Shown here one piece after another: positions 16,739 to 24,661 of a stretch of 64,000 bases of DNA. Position 1 is the first letter of the stretch; every line of letters starts with the position of its first letter. The notes under the pieces are model-generated. The model searched no databases, had not been told where the DNA came from, and worked only from the letters and a program-made list of their open reading frames with translations. Made by a program: the position numbers and the translations under genes. Location of the stretch: contig JAFVSN010000026.1 in assembly GCA_017503735.1 (NCBI GenBank), positions 1 through 64,000 on the forward strand, given 5' to 3'. This DNA comes from Lachnospiraceae bacterium. Lineage in GTDB: Bacteria; Bacillota; Clostridia; Lachnospirales; Lachnospiraceae.

Positions 16739-17140
16739 TTACATCATCTTAATTTTCTCAAAAATCTCATCAATGTCATGCTTCGCTCCGCCGAACTCCG
16801 GCCATGCTTCGATCCCGTCGTTTTTCTTACGCGGAATCACATGCATATGAAAATGGGGAACCGTTTGATCCGCGCCTGGTCCGTTGGTTCCGATTAAATT
16901 AATTCCTTCATATCCGCAATTATCCACACAATGGTTGGACACTTTTTTCACCGTAGCCATCATTTGGTTTAAGGTTTCCATATCCGTATCCATAATGTTA
17001 TTTACATGTTTTTTCGGCATTACCAGCATATGTCCGTCCGCATCCCCTGCTTTGTCCATTGTCACCAAAGTATACTCATCCTCGTATACCTTCTTGCACT
17101 GACGCTCGCCGCTAATAATCTTACAAAAAATACAATCCAT
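16739..17140 (-). CDS. HIT family protein (nucleotide-binding hydrolase)
   Basis: A 133-residue histidine triad protein. It has the N-terminal CIFCKIISGE zinc-type Cys pair, and the catalytic HFHMHVIPR motif near residue 97. Hint-type members hydrolyse purine phosphoramidates and adenylates. It sits between GNAT and Nudix genes read in the same direction, with 13-bp and ~86-bp gaps. Confidence 0.93.
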   Translation of the reverse strand: MDCIFCKIISGERQCKKVYEDEYTLVTMDKAGDADGHMLVMPKKHVNNIMDTDMETLNQMMATVKKVSNHCVDNCGYEGINLIGTNGPGADQTVPHFHMHVIPRKKNDGIEAWPEFGGAKHDIDEIFEKIKMM

Positions 17141-17153
17141 TTTTTGATTCCTC

Positions 17154-17684
17154 CTACCGTTTTATTACATAACGTTGTATTTCTACCTTAAAAGTCTCAC
17201 TGAAAAACTCCACTACAAGCTCTCCGCCACAGTTCTTTATTACCCCGGAGGAAGCCACATTGTCCTTGTCACAGGTCAGAAGTACCTCTTTGATACTCAT
17301 GGTATCGTATACCTCCAGTGCCTTCTTTAACATCTCGGTAGCATAGTGTTTCCTACGCTCCGTCGGCCGGACACAATAGCCAATATGACCTCCTTCTGTT
17401 CTGAGAAAATCATTCAACGCCAAACGAATGTTAATCATTCCGACGATTTTATCGTCCTCTTCTCTGACATAAAAATAGGTCAGTGCCGGCACCCGCGGCT
17501 TTTCTACATTAGCAATGTCAATATCCGCCGATACCTTATCAAGCCAAGCCTCGTACGTGGACTCCTCCAAATAACCGTCCAATGCTCCGCTTCCGTTAAT
17601 CTCAGAATTGTATTCATAAAATTCATTGATAAACTCGATTGCTTTTTCTTTGTACTTTTGGTTTGGAAATACTAACTTAAACAT
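17154..17684 (-). CDS. GNAT-family N-acetyltransferase
   Basis: A 176-residue acetyltransferase. It shows IVGMINIRLALNDFL, GGHIGYCVRPTERRKHYATE (acetyl-CoA loop RRKHYA) and KEVLLTCDKDNVASSGVIKNCG (motif B). Close to the YoaP/YedL-like Firmicute GNATs with unknown substrates. It begins 4 bp after the stop of the next upstream GNAT gene, so the two are co-translated. Confidence 0.88.
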   Translation of the reverse strand: MFKLVFPNQKYKEKAIEFINEFYEYNSEINGSGALDGYLEESTYEAWLDKVSADIDIANVEKPRVPALTYFYVREEDDKIVGMINIRLALNDFLRTEGGHIGYCVRPTERRKHYATEMLKKALEVYDTMSIKEVLLTCDKDNVASSGVIKNCGGELVVEFFSETFKVEIQRYVIKR

Positions 17685-17688
17685 ATGT

Positions 17689-18300
17689 CTATTTCTCCTT
17701 CATCAAAAACTGCTCATCAAACGCTTTCACTTGCTCCCGGTTCATCTCGTCATTATAAATATCAGATTCAAAAAAACGTCCGCCTACTGCCTTCTGCAAA
17801 TATCCCGGAATCAGTTCCATTCCCATAAACGACGGATAGTTGTAGCCTTCCGCGTCTGACACACCAAATTCAGCTGCTTCCTTAAATCCGAATTGTGGAT
17901 AATATTCCGGTCGCCCGAAAAACAAAATCGCTCCGTGACCAAGCTTCTTTGCTTTCTCAATCATGGCATAAATCAAAGATTTCCCCACACCACATCGTTG
18001 GTATTCCGGCAACACGCTAATTGGTCCCATATTTAACACCGAAACGATGCACTTCTCCGTCCGCACTTCAGCCTTACTGCAAATGATATGTCCTACAATT
18101 TCCTCGTTTGTATGCTCCACAGCCACCAAACTTAGCGATAAAATTCCGTCTCTTTTCCGAAGTTCATTCACCATCCAATGCTCATACGGGCATCCGATGC
18201 CTCCCCGCTCGATTCTTCCCGGATAGGAAAAGGCCAATCTTGTAATCTCTTCTACACGTCGGTAATCTTTTTTCTCTTCTTCTCTGACTAAAATATTCAT
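17689..18300 (-). CDS. GNAT-family N-acetyltransferase, YhbS-like
   Basis: A 203-residue protein with the YhbS/Eis-type GNAT pattern: VSVLNMGPISVLPEYQRCGV with GKSLI (acetyl-CoA P-loop) and ILFFGRPEYYPQFGFKEA. Substrate unknown. It is the first gene of the run to 15028. The 120 bp upstream hold no clear terminator, so read-through from the Nudix gene at 18422 is possible. Confidence 0.88.
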   Translation of the reverse strand: MNILVREEEKKDYRRVEEITRLAFSYPGRIERGGIGCPYEHWMVNELRKRDGILSLSLVAVEHTNEEIVGHIICSKAEVRTEKCIVSVLNMGPISVLPEYQRCGVGKSLIYAMIEKAKKLGHGAILFFGRPEYYPQFGFKEAAEFGVSDAEGYNYPSFMGMELIPGYLQKAVGGRFFESDIYNDEMNREQVKAFDEQFLMKEK

Positions 18301-18421
18301 TCAAACTCTCCTTTATTTTCAGGAGATGTCAAATCTCCTGTTTCCGTTGTTTTTATGTATCATTTCATCAACCCTGCCTTTCTTTTTAGATTCTATTATA
18401 ACGCTTCCGCGCTATAAGCGA

Positions 18422-18898
18422 CTATACAATCTCCTCCGGCTCCTTCGGAATTTCTCCTCTGGAAAGCCTCTCTATAATTCCTACAACATCCTCCGAGAAA
18501 AACGTTTCCTCCGACTGCTTAATTTCCTCAACAGACCACCATTTCCCGGCAGTCATCCGCTTCGTTTCGCTCTCACTCCAACCATCGTAAGAAAACGACT
18601 CATCCTCACAATATATCAGATAGAATCGTTCCTCACTTCGTACCGTCTCCCCGTTCTTTAACTCATACATTGGTGTTCGGTAAAAGACAAACGGTGCCTG
18701 CTCTTTTAATTCCATTCCCATTTCTTCAAACAACTCCCGTTTCAAAGCATCTTCAAAGGATTCTCCTTCCTCTAGGGCTCCGCCCGGCGTAATCCAGATG
18801 GATTCCTTATCCGCGAAAAAATCAAATGTATAGCGGAACAAAAAAATTTGATTCTGCTTATTTAAAACAATTGCTCTACTGGACTTTCTGGTAAGCAT
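18422..18898 (-). CDS. Nudix hydrolase
   Basis: A 158-residue pyrophosphohydrolase with the Nudix box GGALEEGESFEDALKRELFE followed by EMGM, all catalytic Glu residues present. The RKSSRAIVLNKQNQIFLFRY start is typical of MutT-like house-cleaning enzymes; substrate unknown. ATG at 18898 is preferred because GGAGGGG lies 3-7 bases upstream, just after the cyclase stop at 18907. Last gene of the rlmD-APH-cyclase-Nudix run. Confidence 0.92.
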   Translation of the reverse strand: MLTRKSSRAIVLNKQNQIFLFRYTFDFFADKESIWITPGGALEEGESFEDALKRELFEEMGMELKEQAPFVFYRTPMYELKNGETVRSEERFYLIYCEDESFSYDGWSESETKRMTAGKWWSVEEIKQSEETFFSEDVVGIIERLSRGEIPKEPEEIV

Positions 18899-18906
18899 AG
18901 CCCCTC

Positions 18907-19494
18907 CTACTTCTCTATCAAATACGCCCGACACGGTGCCCCGTCAAAGCCTGCGAAATTAAGGGGTGCGGCACTTAAGAAATAGGCTCCCTCGGAAACA
19001 TCGGAAAGCACTACTCCCTCCAATAGCACAATCTCCTTTGCAAGTAATACTTTATGTACCGCCATCGGTGCGTTTTCCGGTCCTACCGTCTGGCTTTCAT
19101 TTCCTAAAAGTTTTATCTCTGCATCAGCAAACACCTCCGCTGCCGCTAATGTAACCGTCGCCTTTCCGGCAATCAAAATTCGCTCTCCAGCGACCGCTTC
19201 TTTCGCTTTTTTCAAAATCTCCCGGGCATTCTCTGCAGTCACGTCTCCTTCATGACGTGCCACATAACAATCCCCTACAAAAGCTTCCAAGGGCATCTGT
19301 TCCACCGTTTTTCCATCCTTCAAAAAGTGAAACGGAGCATCAATGTGAGTCCCGTTATGAGCACACATGGAAAGCATGGAAAGGTTATACAGTTCTCCGT
19401 CCTCCATGCTTCTTACAAGTTCTCCCTTCGGGCTGTCGTCTCCCGGAAATACGTTACAGGAAAGAACCTCCTGCGAAATGTCGATGATTTTCAT
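18907..19494 (-). CDS. Cyclase / kynurenine formamidase-like metal-dependent hydrolase
   Basis: A 195-residue protein of the cyclase family (Pfam PF04199) with the signature CAHNGTHIDAPFHFLKDG, whose His and Asp residues bind divalent metal. Family members hydrolyse N-formylkynurenine or related amides. Tryptophan-degradation genes are absent here, so the substrate is unknown. GGAGGTAAC precedes ATG at 19494. Confidence 0.87.
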   Translation of the reverse strand: MKIIDISQEVLSCNVFPGDDSPKGELVRSMEDGELYNLSMLSMCAHNGTHIDAPFHFLKDGKTVEQMPLEAFVGDCYVARHEGDVTAENAREILKKAKEAVAGERILIAGKATVTLAAAEVFADAEIKLLGNESQTVGPENAPMAVHKVLLAKEIVLLEGVVLSDVSEGAYFLSAAPLNFAGFDGAPCRAYLIEK

Positions 19495-19524
19495 AAGTTA
19501 CCTCCGTTCTTCCTTCTCTCTCAT

Positions 19525-20322
19525 TCAAATCCCCTCAACTGCTCTCCTTATCCTCTCCATCATCCACGGATGATTTTCCGGACGCTCCTCCGCAAGCCTC
19601 ACCGCTGCCACAACTGCCATCCAACCTTCAAGTTCTTCTTCAGATTTTCCGGCAAGCTTTTCAAATGCAGTACGATAATAAGTTTTCCACGCATACCGGC
19701 TTTTGTTTAAATCTTCCGTGTTCACTCCCGGCATTTCCGACACACTCTCAAAAATCAACAAAGTTCTTGCCACATCCAACCAGACCGAATCACACATGGT
19801 ATCGCACCAGTCAATGACCCGGAAGCCGTTTTCCGTCACAATAATATTTCCCGGATGCATATCCGAATGACAAACACCGTTTCCTTGGGGAAGTGTCTCT
19901 AATAATTTCAGTAATTTTGCTTTCGTAGTATCATCCAAATATCCGCTTTGCAAGATACGCTCCCGCATCACATCATGTCCCTTTGGAAACATAGTTCCGT
20001 CAAACTCGTTTATTTTATACTGGAGCTTTGCCATCTCTTCCGCATTCTTCCCAATATCAAATCCGGAACCTTGCAAAAACATGTCCTCTAACATACTCCG
20101 TCCGGTGACATATTCCATAATAATACCGCGTCCACGTTCATCATTGACACGTTCATATACCTTCGGTGCCCCCAAAGAAACCGCCACCTCGGAAGAGGTA
20201 CATTCTATCTCGTTTTCAATACAGTAATCCGGCTTATCCTCATGGAAACGCTTAAATACTTTCCCGTTTCCCAAGTCATAAATGTCGGCAGTTCCGCCGA
20301 CTGCAAGCAATTTTTCCGGCAT
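19525..20322 (-). CDS. Aminoglycoside phosphotransferase-like kinase
   Basis: A 265-residue APH/choline-kinase fold protein. Visible are a nucleotide loop (LAVGGTADIYDLGNGKVFKR), the brenner motif CHSDMHPGNIIV with catalytic Asp, and the metal-binding VIDWCDTMCDS. Chromosomal proteins of this type usually act on unknown small metabolites, so antibiotic resistance should not be assumed. It follows rlmD by 10 bp and precedes the cyclase by 30 bp. Confidence 0.85.
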   Translation of the reverse strand: MPEKLLAVGGTADIYDLGNGKVFKRFHEDKPDYCIENEIECTSSEVAVSLGAPKVYERVNDERGRGIIMEYVTGRSMLEDMFLQGSGFDIGKNAEEMAKLQYKINEFDGTMFPKGHDVMRERILQSGYLDDTTKAKLLKLLETLPQGNGVCHSDMHPGNIIVTENGFRVIDWCDTMCDSVWLDVARTLLIFESVSEMPGVNTEDLNKSRYAWKTYYRTAFEKLAGKSEEELEGWMAVVAAVRLAEERPENHPWMMERIRRAVEGI

Positions 20323-20332
20323 ATGATTCCCC

Positions 20333-21823
20333 CTATTTTACTTTCGATAAAAGAACACAAGTCTCCGTATGGGCCGTCATCGGAAATTCATCCACCGGAC
20401 ATACCTTCATTACACGGTAACCTCTCTCTTGTAATGTCACCAAATCCCTCTGCAGGCTGGTCGGCTTACAGGAAATATACACCAAATGCTCCACGCCATA
20501 GTTGATAATCTTATCCAAGGCCTTCGGATTAATGCCGTCCCGCGGCGGATCTAAGATAATCATATCCGGACGTTCCTCGATAGTATCCAACATTTTCAGC
20601 ACGTCCCCAGCAATAAATTCGCAATTAGTCAAACCGTTTCCTGCTGCATTTTCCTTTGCTGCCTCTACAGCTTCCTCAATAATCTCCACACCGATGACCT
20701 TTCGTGCCACGGAAGCCACCATCTGGGCGATGGTGCCGGTACCGCTGTATAAATCAAATACCAGCTTTCCGTCCACCTCTCCGATAAACTCACGGGCAGT
20801 ACTGTAAAGTACTTCCGCGCCCAGAGAGTTGGTCTGGAAGAAAGAAAACGGGGTAATACGGAACTTAAGCCCCAAAAGTTCCTCGTAAAAATGGTCTTTT
20901 CCGTACAAAATCGTAGTTTTTTCACTGGTTACCACATCCGCAAGACTGTTGTTTCTGCTGTGAATGATGCCGGCAAATTTCCCTTCCAACGGAAGATCTA
21001 ACAGGCGGTCACAAAGGTTCTTTAAGAACGCCTCTTCGTCAAACCCTTTCTTCTCTGCCCGCAACGCTGCTCCGATCTCTTCCGGACATGTAGAACCCGC
21101 GGTTCCGGCCTCTCTCCCGATATACGTCTCTGTATCCGAACTTGTCACCAGATTTACCAAAATCTCACCGGTCTTTAACCCCCGGCGCACCACCAAATGT
21201 CTGAAATAGCCTTTATGGGTAATTTTATGAAAATGGGCAAGACCGGTCTCTTTTGCACAAGCCAGCACTTCCCGTAAAATCAAGTTATAATCCTCATGCA
21301 CAATCTGACAGGCATCCGTAGTCAGCACATCATAAAAACTTCCCTTCTTGTGAAGTCCCAGAGAAAGCGGTCCGTCCTTGTATTCGTTACCGAAGGAAAA
21401 CTCCATTTTGTTACGATAGTGAAGCGGTTGCGGGCTTCTCCGAATCGGCATAAACTCATAAGGCTCTGTAATCACCGCATCCATCAAACGTCGAATCTGC
21501 TCCTCCTTTAAAGCAAGCTGTGCCTCATAAGGAAGGCTTTGGTATGCACAACCTCCGCAGGTTCCAAATAAACCGCAAGGTGCCTCAATTTCCTGCGGTG
21601 CCGGCGTAATCACCTCCAAAAGGCGACCTTCTCCCTTCTGACTGCTTACATGTAACTTTGTCAGCCGGAACTTCACCTTCTGTCCTTCAATGACACCCTT
21701 TATGGTCACGCGAATATCCGCATCCGCCATATTCTCCTCACAATCCGGAATCACACGTACAAAGCCCTTATTCGGAAAATCCACACGCTCTACCACACCG
21801 ATATAATCCAAACCTTTTTTCAT
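20333..21823 (-). CDS. rlmD: 23S rRNA (uracil-5-)-methyltransferase, RlmD/RlmCD type
   Basis: Forms 5-methyluridine in 23S rRNA with S-adenosylmethionine. The 496-residue protein starts with a TRAM RNA-binding domain (about 1-70). The iron-sulfur cysteine motif CGLFGTCGGCAYQ follows, then the methyltransferase domain with FDLYSGTGTIAQ, ILDPPRDGIN and the catalytic Cys in VYISCKPTSL. Firmicute homologues (RlmCD) can modify two uridines. GAGGATATAAG precedes ATG at 21823. First gene of the run to 18422. Confidence 0.93.
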   Translation of the reverse strand: MKKGLDYIGVVERVDFPNKGFVRVIPDCEENMADADIRVTIKGVIEGQKVKFRLTKLHVSSQKGEGRLLEVITPAPQEIEAPCGLFGTCGGCAYQSLPYEAQLALKEEQIRRLMDAVITEPYEFMPIRRSPQPLHYRNKMEFSFGNEYKDGPLSLGLHKKGSFYDVLTTDACQIVHEDYNLILREVLACAKETGLAHFHKITHKGYFRHLVVRRGLKTGEILVNLVTSSDTETYIGREAGTAGSTCPEEIGAALRAEKKGFDEEAFLKNLCDRLLDLPLEGKFAGIIHSRNNSLADVVTSEKTTILYGKDHFYEELLGLKFRITPFSFFQTNSLGAEVLYSTAREFIGEVDGKLVFDLYSGTGTIAQMVASVARKVIGVEIIEEAVEAAKENAAGNGLTNCEFIAGDVLKMLDTIEERPDMIILDPPRDGINPKALDKIINYGVEHLVYISCKPTSLQRDLVTLQERGYRVMKVCPVDEFPMTAHTETCVLLSKVK

Positions 21824-21892
21824 TCTTATATCCTCACTGTTTCGTATCTATCTATTAAAAATAACTCTTTTCTAATTCTATCATATAGACAA

Positions 21893-21936
21893 AAATAGTC
21901 AAGTTTGTAGCGTGTATGATACAAACCTGACTATTT
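21893..21936 (-). terminator. Terminator of the GNAT gene at 21995
   Basis: On the minus strand, 21936-21920 pairs with 21909-21893 (16 of 17 bp; loop about 10 nt), followed by TTTTTGTC. It separates this gene from rlmD. Confidence 0.85.
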
Positions 21937-21994
21937 GCTTCAAATTTCTGCCTAAGCCTTGTCCTGATATTCCACTCCCTTGCCTCACTATATC

Positions 21995-22519
21995 CTATTC
22001 AAACTCTCTCCGGAATGTTTTGGATTGAAACTTTGCACTTTTGTCAAACTTTTCAAAGGAGGACTCTCTGTCATATACCATTCCCAACTTTTCCATCACC
22101 CGCTGACTCTTATGGTTTTCCACCGCAAACTGTGCTTCGATGGCCCGGATGTTTCGTGTCTTTCGTATTTCATCCATAATAGCCTGCATTGCTTCTACCA
22201 CATACCCGTTTCCCCACATATCCTTTCGGATATTGTAGCCCATATTCCAGGTGTCCTCCTCAGGATGATATACAAGCCCTCCGCTTCCGATAAGTTCTCC
22301 GGTTTCCTTCAATACAATTCCAAGGTCATAATCATCCGGGTCCTCTGCGTTCTCTTCTCTCTCACGAAGCCATTCGATTCCGTCCGCTTCCGACCGGTAT
22401 AACGGATAAATCATATACCGGGCTACATCCGGATCTCCTGCCCATGCATACACTGCCTTTTCATCTCCCGGTCGGAGATTTCTTAGAATCAATCGCTCTG
22501 TCTCTATTGTCACCCGCAT
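21995..22519 (-). CDS. GNAT-family N-acetyltransferase, RimJ/RimL-like
   Basis: A 174-residue protein of the Acetyltransf_3 type. It opens with TIETERLILRNLRPGDEKAV and has IGSGGLVYHPEEDTWNMGYN, WGNGYVVEAMQAIMDE (acetyl-CoA loop) and NHKSQRVMEKLGM. Such proteins acetylate ribosomal protein N-termini or antibiotics; the target is unknown. AGGAGGTG precedes ATG at 22519. It is one gene between the tandem hairpin array and its own terminator. Confidence 0.9.
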   Translation of the reverse strand: MRVTIETERLILRNLRPGDEKAVYAWAGDPDVARYMIYPLYRSEADGIEWLREREENAEDPDDYDLGIVLKETGELIGSGGLVYHPEEDTWNMGYNIRKDMWGNGYVVEAMQAIMDEIRKTRNIRAIEAQFAVENHKSQRVMEKLGMVYDRESSFEKFDKSAKFQSKTFRREFE

Positions 22520-22550
22520 AATGGCACCTCCTAAGTATCAAACAGCTAAT

Positions 22551-22845
22551 TTACCATGATAATAACAGATATGTCCTTCTTCATGGTATCTTTTCAGAGT
22601 CTTTTAAACACTTTACCATGAAAAGTTCTTGTTTTAAAAACTCTCATGGTAAAGTTCAAACGCTATTTCTTTTTTCTTACCATGATATTGGTCCTCAAGT
22701 CATGTCCTCATGGTACACTTACAAAACGCTTCCTTTTTTCTTACCATGATATTGGCCCTCAAACCATGTCCTCATGGTACACTTACAAAACGCTTCCTTT
22801 TTTCTTACCATGATATCAGCCCGCAAACAACTCTCTCATGGTAAA
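22551..22845. repeat. Five tandem ~64-bp units, each with a conserved hairpin
   Basis: Units begin at 22551, 22613, 22677, 22741 and 22805 with TTACCATGA; spacing is 62, 64, 64 and 64 bp. Each unit carries TACCATGA and, ~21 bases later, its complement TCATGGTA. These arms are unchanged in all five copies while the loops differ; units 3 and 4 differ at only 3 of 64 positions. The spacer between hairpins in units 2-4 ends in CTTTTTTC. The array fills the 351-bp gap between the ABC exporter stop (22871) and the GNAT start (22519). No gene is seen in it. Confidence 0.9.
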
Positions 22846-22870
22846 CCAAGCCGTTTTCACCCGCACAACA

Positions 22871-24661
22871 TTACGCCGTGTATTTTCCTGCCTGGGCGTA
22901 CCACATCTCAGCATACTGCCCGTTCTTTGCAAGCAGCTCTTCGTGGGTACCTTCCTCGATAATCCGTCCCTTCTCTAACATCAGGATACGGTCTGCTTCT
23001 CTGGTGGTGGAAAGACGATGGGAAATATAAAATACGGTTTTCCCTTCCGCCGCTTCATGCATGGCCTTATTTAAATTGTACTCCGCAATCGGGTCCAGTG
23101 CCGAAGACGGTTCATCCATAATCAGGATATCTGCCTGACGATAAAAGGCTCTGGCAATGGCCACCTTCTGGCTTTCACCACCGGAGAGGTTCACGCCCTT
23201 TTCATCAAACTCCGTGGTAAGTCCCGTAGACAAACCGTTTGGCAAAGTTTCAATCCGGTCTCCGAACCCGCTCTTACAAAGTGCATCGGTTACCGCAGCT
23301 TCTTCGGCTTTACCGTCACCTACATCCTCCAGCACCACATTTTCCAGCAGCGTTGCACCGTACATCTTAAAATCCTGGAATACAACACCTACCCGGTTCC
23401 GGTAATCGGACAACTCATACTCCTTGATGTCTTTTCCGTGATAGGACACCGTACCGATACTTGGGTCGTACAAACGCATCAGAAGCTTAATTAACGTGGT
23501 CTTTCCCGCACCGTTATAGCCGACAATTGCCACACGCTCGCCCGGCTCTACCTTAAGGCTGATGTCGTGTAAAATTTCCTCGGACTCCTCGGTATAGCGG
23601 AAGGACACGTTCTTAAGTTCCAGTCTTCCCGTTCCTTCCGGAACCTCTTCCCCTATGCCCGGCTTCATTTCCGGTTCATAAGCAAGGAAGTTTCTGATTT
23701 TTTCTATGTACAAACTGTTTTCGTTGGCTGCCGGTGCGATTTCCGCAATCCCGCGCATGCCGCGACGAAGACGTCCGGTCTGGTTAAACAATACCACCGC
23801 ATTGCTATAGTCGATGGTATGAAATACCGCTGCCTGGAAAATCAAATATGCCACATACAAGCCATCTGTAATAAAGTCGCCCGCACAATAGTACCGTGCA
23901 AAGGACAACCCAATCCTCTTTTTTGCCACTGCCTTCTGCTCCGCCACAATGGCATCGTTGGCCTCTACAAAATCTTCCTTTAAAATCTTTGCCACATCCT
24001 TATTGAGACGCAACTCCTTCGCATAGTCGTTCAAATAGAAGACACGGCCGGCATAGTTGCGCTTACGTTCCCAAGGATTTACCTTCATACGTACATCGTA
24101 ATTCAGCTTATTTAACTTCTTCGCAAGGAAGAAGGACGCCACAAAGGATACCGATACAAACAAAATTCCGATGGAATCCGTCAAGATAAAAAACACACCG
24201 GTACTGATTAAGATGGTTATACTTTGTACCGTATTGTTTAAGAACGTCAGGAAACGGTCAATGGAAGCCTCCGACTCCGACACAGCCAGCACAAACTCAT
24301 TGTAATACTTCGGATTGTCATAGCAGGACAAATCCAGTTCCGCTGCCTTTTCGTACATCTGCTCCTTGAGTGCCTTATAAAGCTTCGGCTTTGCCCGATA
24401 CACCATGGCATGCTGATAATATCCATCCGGAATCGTCACCAGCATCATGAGCAGTAAAAATCCTCCCACAACTAAAAGTGCCTTCCAAAACGGTTCTCCG
24501 TACTCTGCACACTTTAATACATACTGGATACAAAGGGTATGCTCGATAAAAATCATAATCTGCAGCCGGAACCCGTCATACAAATGATACAACATAAAGC
24601 CCGGTGCCGTTTTAAAACACAATTTCCACATAAACCAGAGATTACTGCATACTTTTTTCAT
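22871..24661 (-). CDS. ABC exporter half-transporter (pair 1, second gene)
   Basis: A 596-residue type IV exporter subunit: membrane domain (~1-330, six helices) and nucleotide-binding domain (~345-590). Motifs are Walker A GYNGAGKTTLIKLL, signature LSGGESQKVAIAR, Walker B ILIMDEPSSALDP and the switch His in YISHRLSTTR. Its ATG overlaps the upstream gene's stop by one base (TAATG), so the two form a heterodimer. Likely exports peptides, lipids or drugs; substrate unknown. Paralogue of the 32574 gene. Confidence 0.93.
   Translation of the reverse strand: MKKVCSNLWFMWKLCFKTAPGFMLYHLYDGFRLQIMIFIEHTLCIQYVLKCAEYGEPFWKALLVVGGFLLLMMLVTIPDGYYQHAMVYRAKPKLYKALKEQMYEKAAELDLSCYDNPKYYNEFVLAVSESEASIDRFLTFLNNTVQSITILISTGVFFILTDSIGILFVSVSFVASFFLAKKLNKLNYDVRMKVNPWERKRNYAGRVFYLNDYAKELRLNKDVAKILKEDFVEANDAIVAEQKAVAKKRIGLSFARYYCAGDFITDGLYVAYLIFQAAVFHTIDYSNAVVLFNQTGRLRRGMRGIAEIAPAANENSLYIEKIRNFLAYEPEMKPGIGEEVPEGTGRLELKNVSFRYTEESEEILHDISLKVEPGERVAIVGYNGAGKTTLIKLLMRLYDPSIGTVSYHGKDIKEYELSDYRNRVGVVFQDFKMYGATLLENVVLEDVGDGKAEEAAVTDALCKSGFGDRIETLPNGLSTGLTTEFDEKGVNLSGGESQKVAIARAFYRQADILIMDEPSSALDPIAEYNLNKAMHEAAEGKTVFYISHRLSTTREADRILMLEKGRIIEEGTHEELLAKNGQYAEMWYAQAGKYTA

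Noticed and set aside
19525-20322. Antibiotic resistance gene
   Set aside because: The kinase fold is clear but the gene is in a housekeeping run and no resistance subfamily is recognised.
22551-22845. CRISPR array
   Set aside because: Units are ~64 bp with near-identical spacers in units 3 and 4, an internal palindrome of 8-bp arms, and no cas genes nearby. The pattern is a tandem hairpin array.
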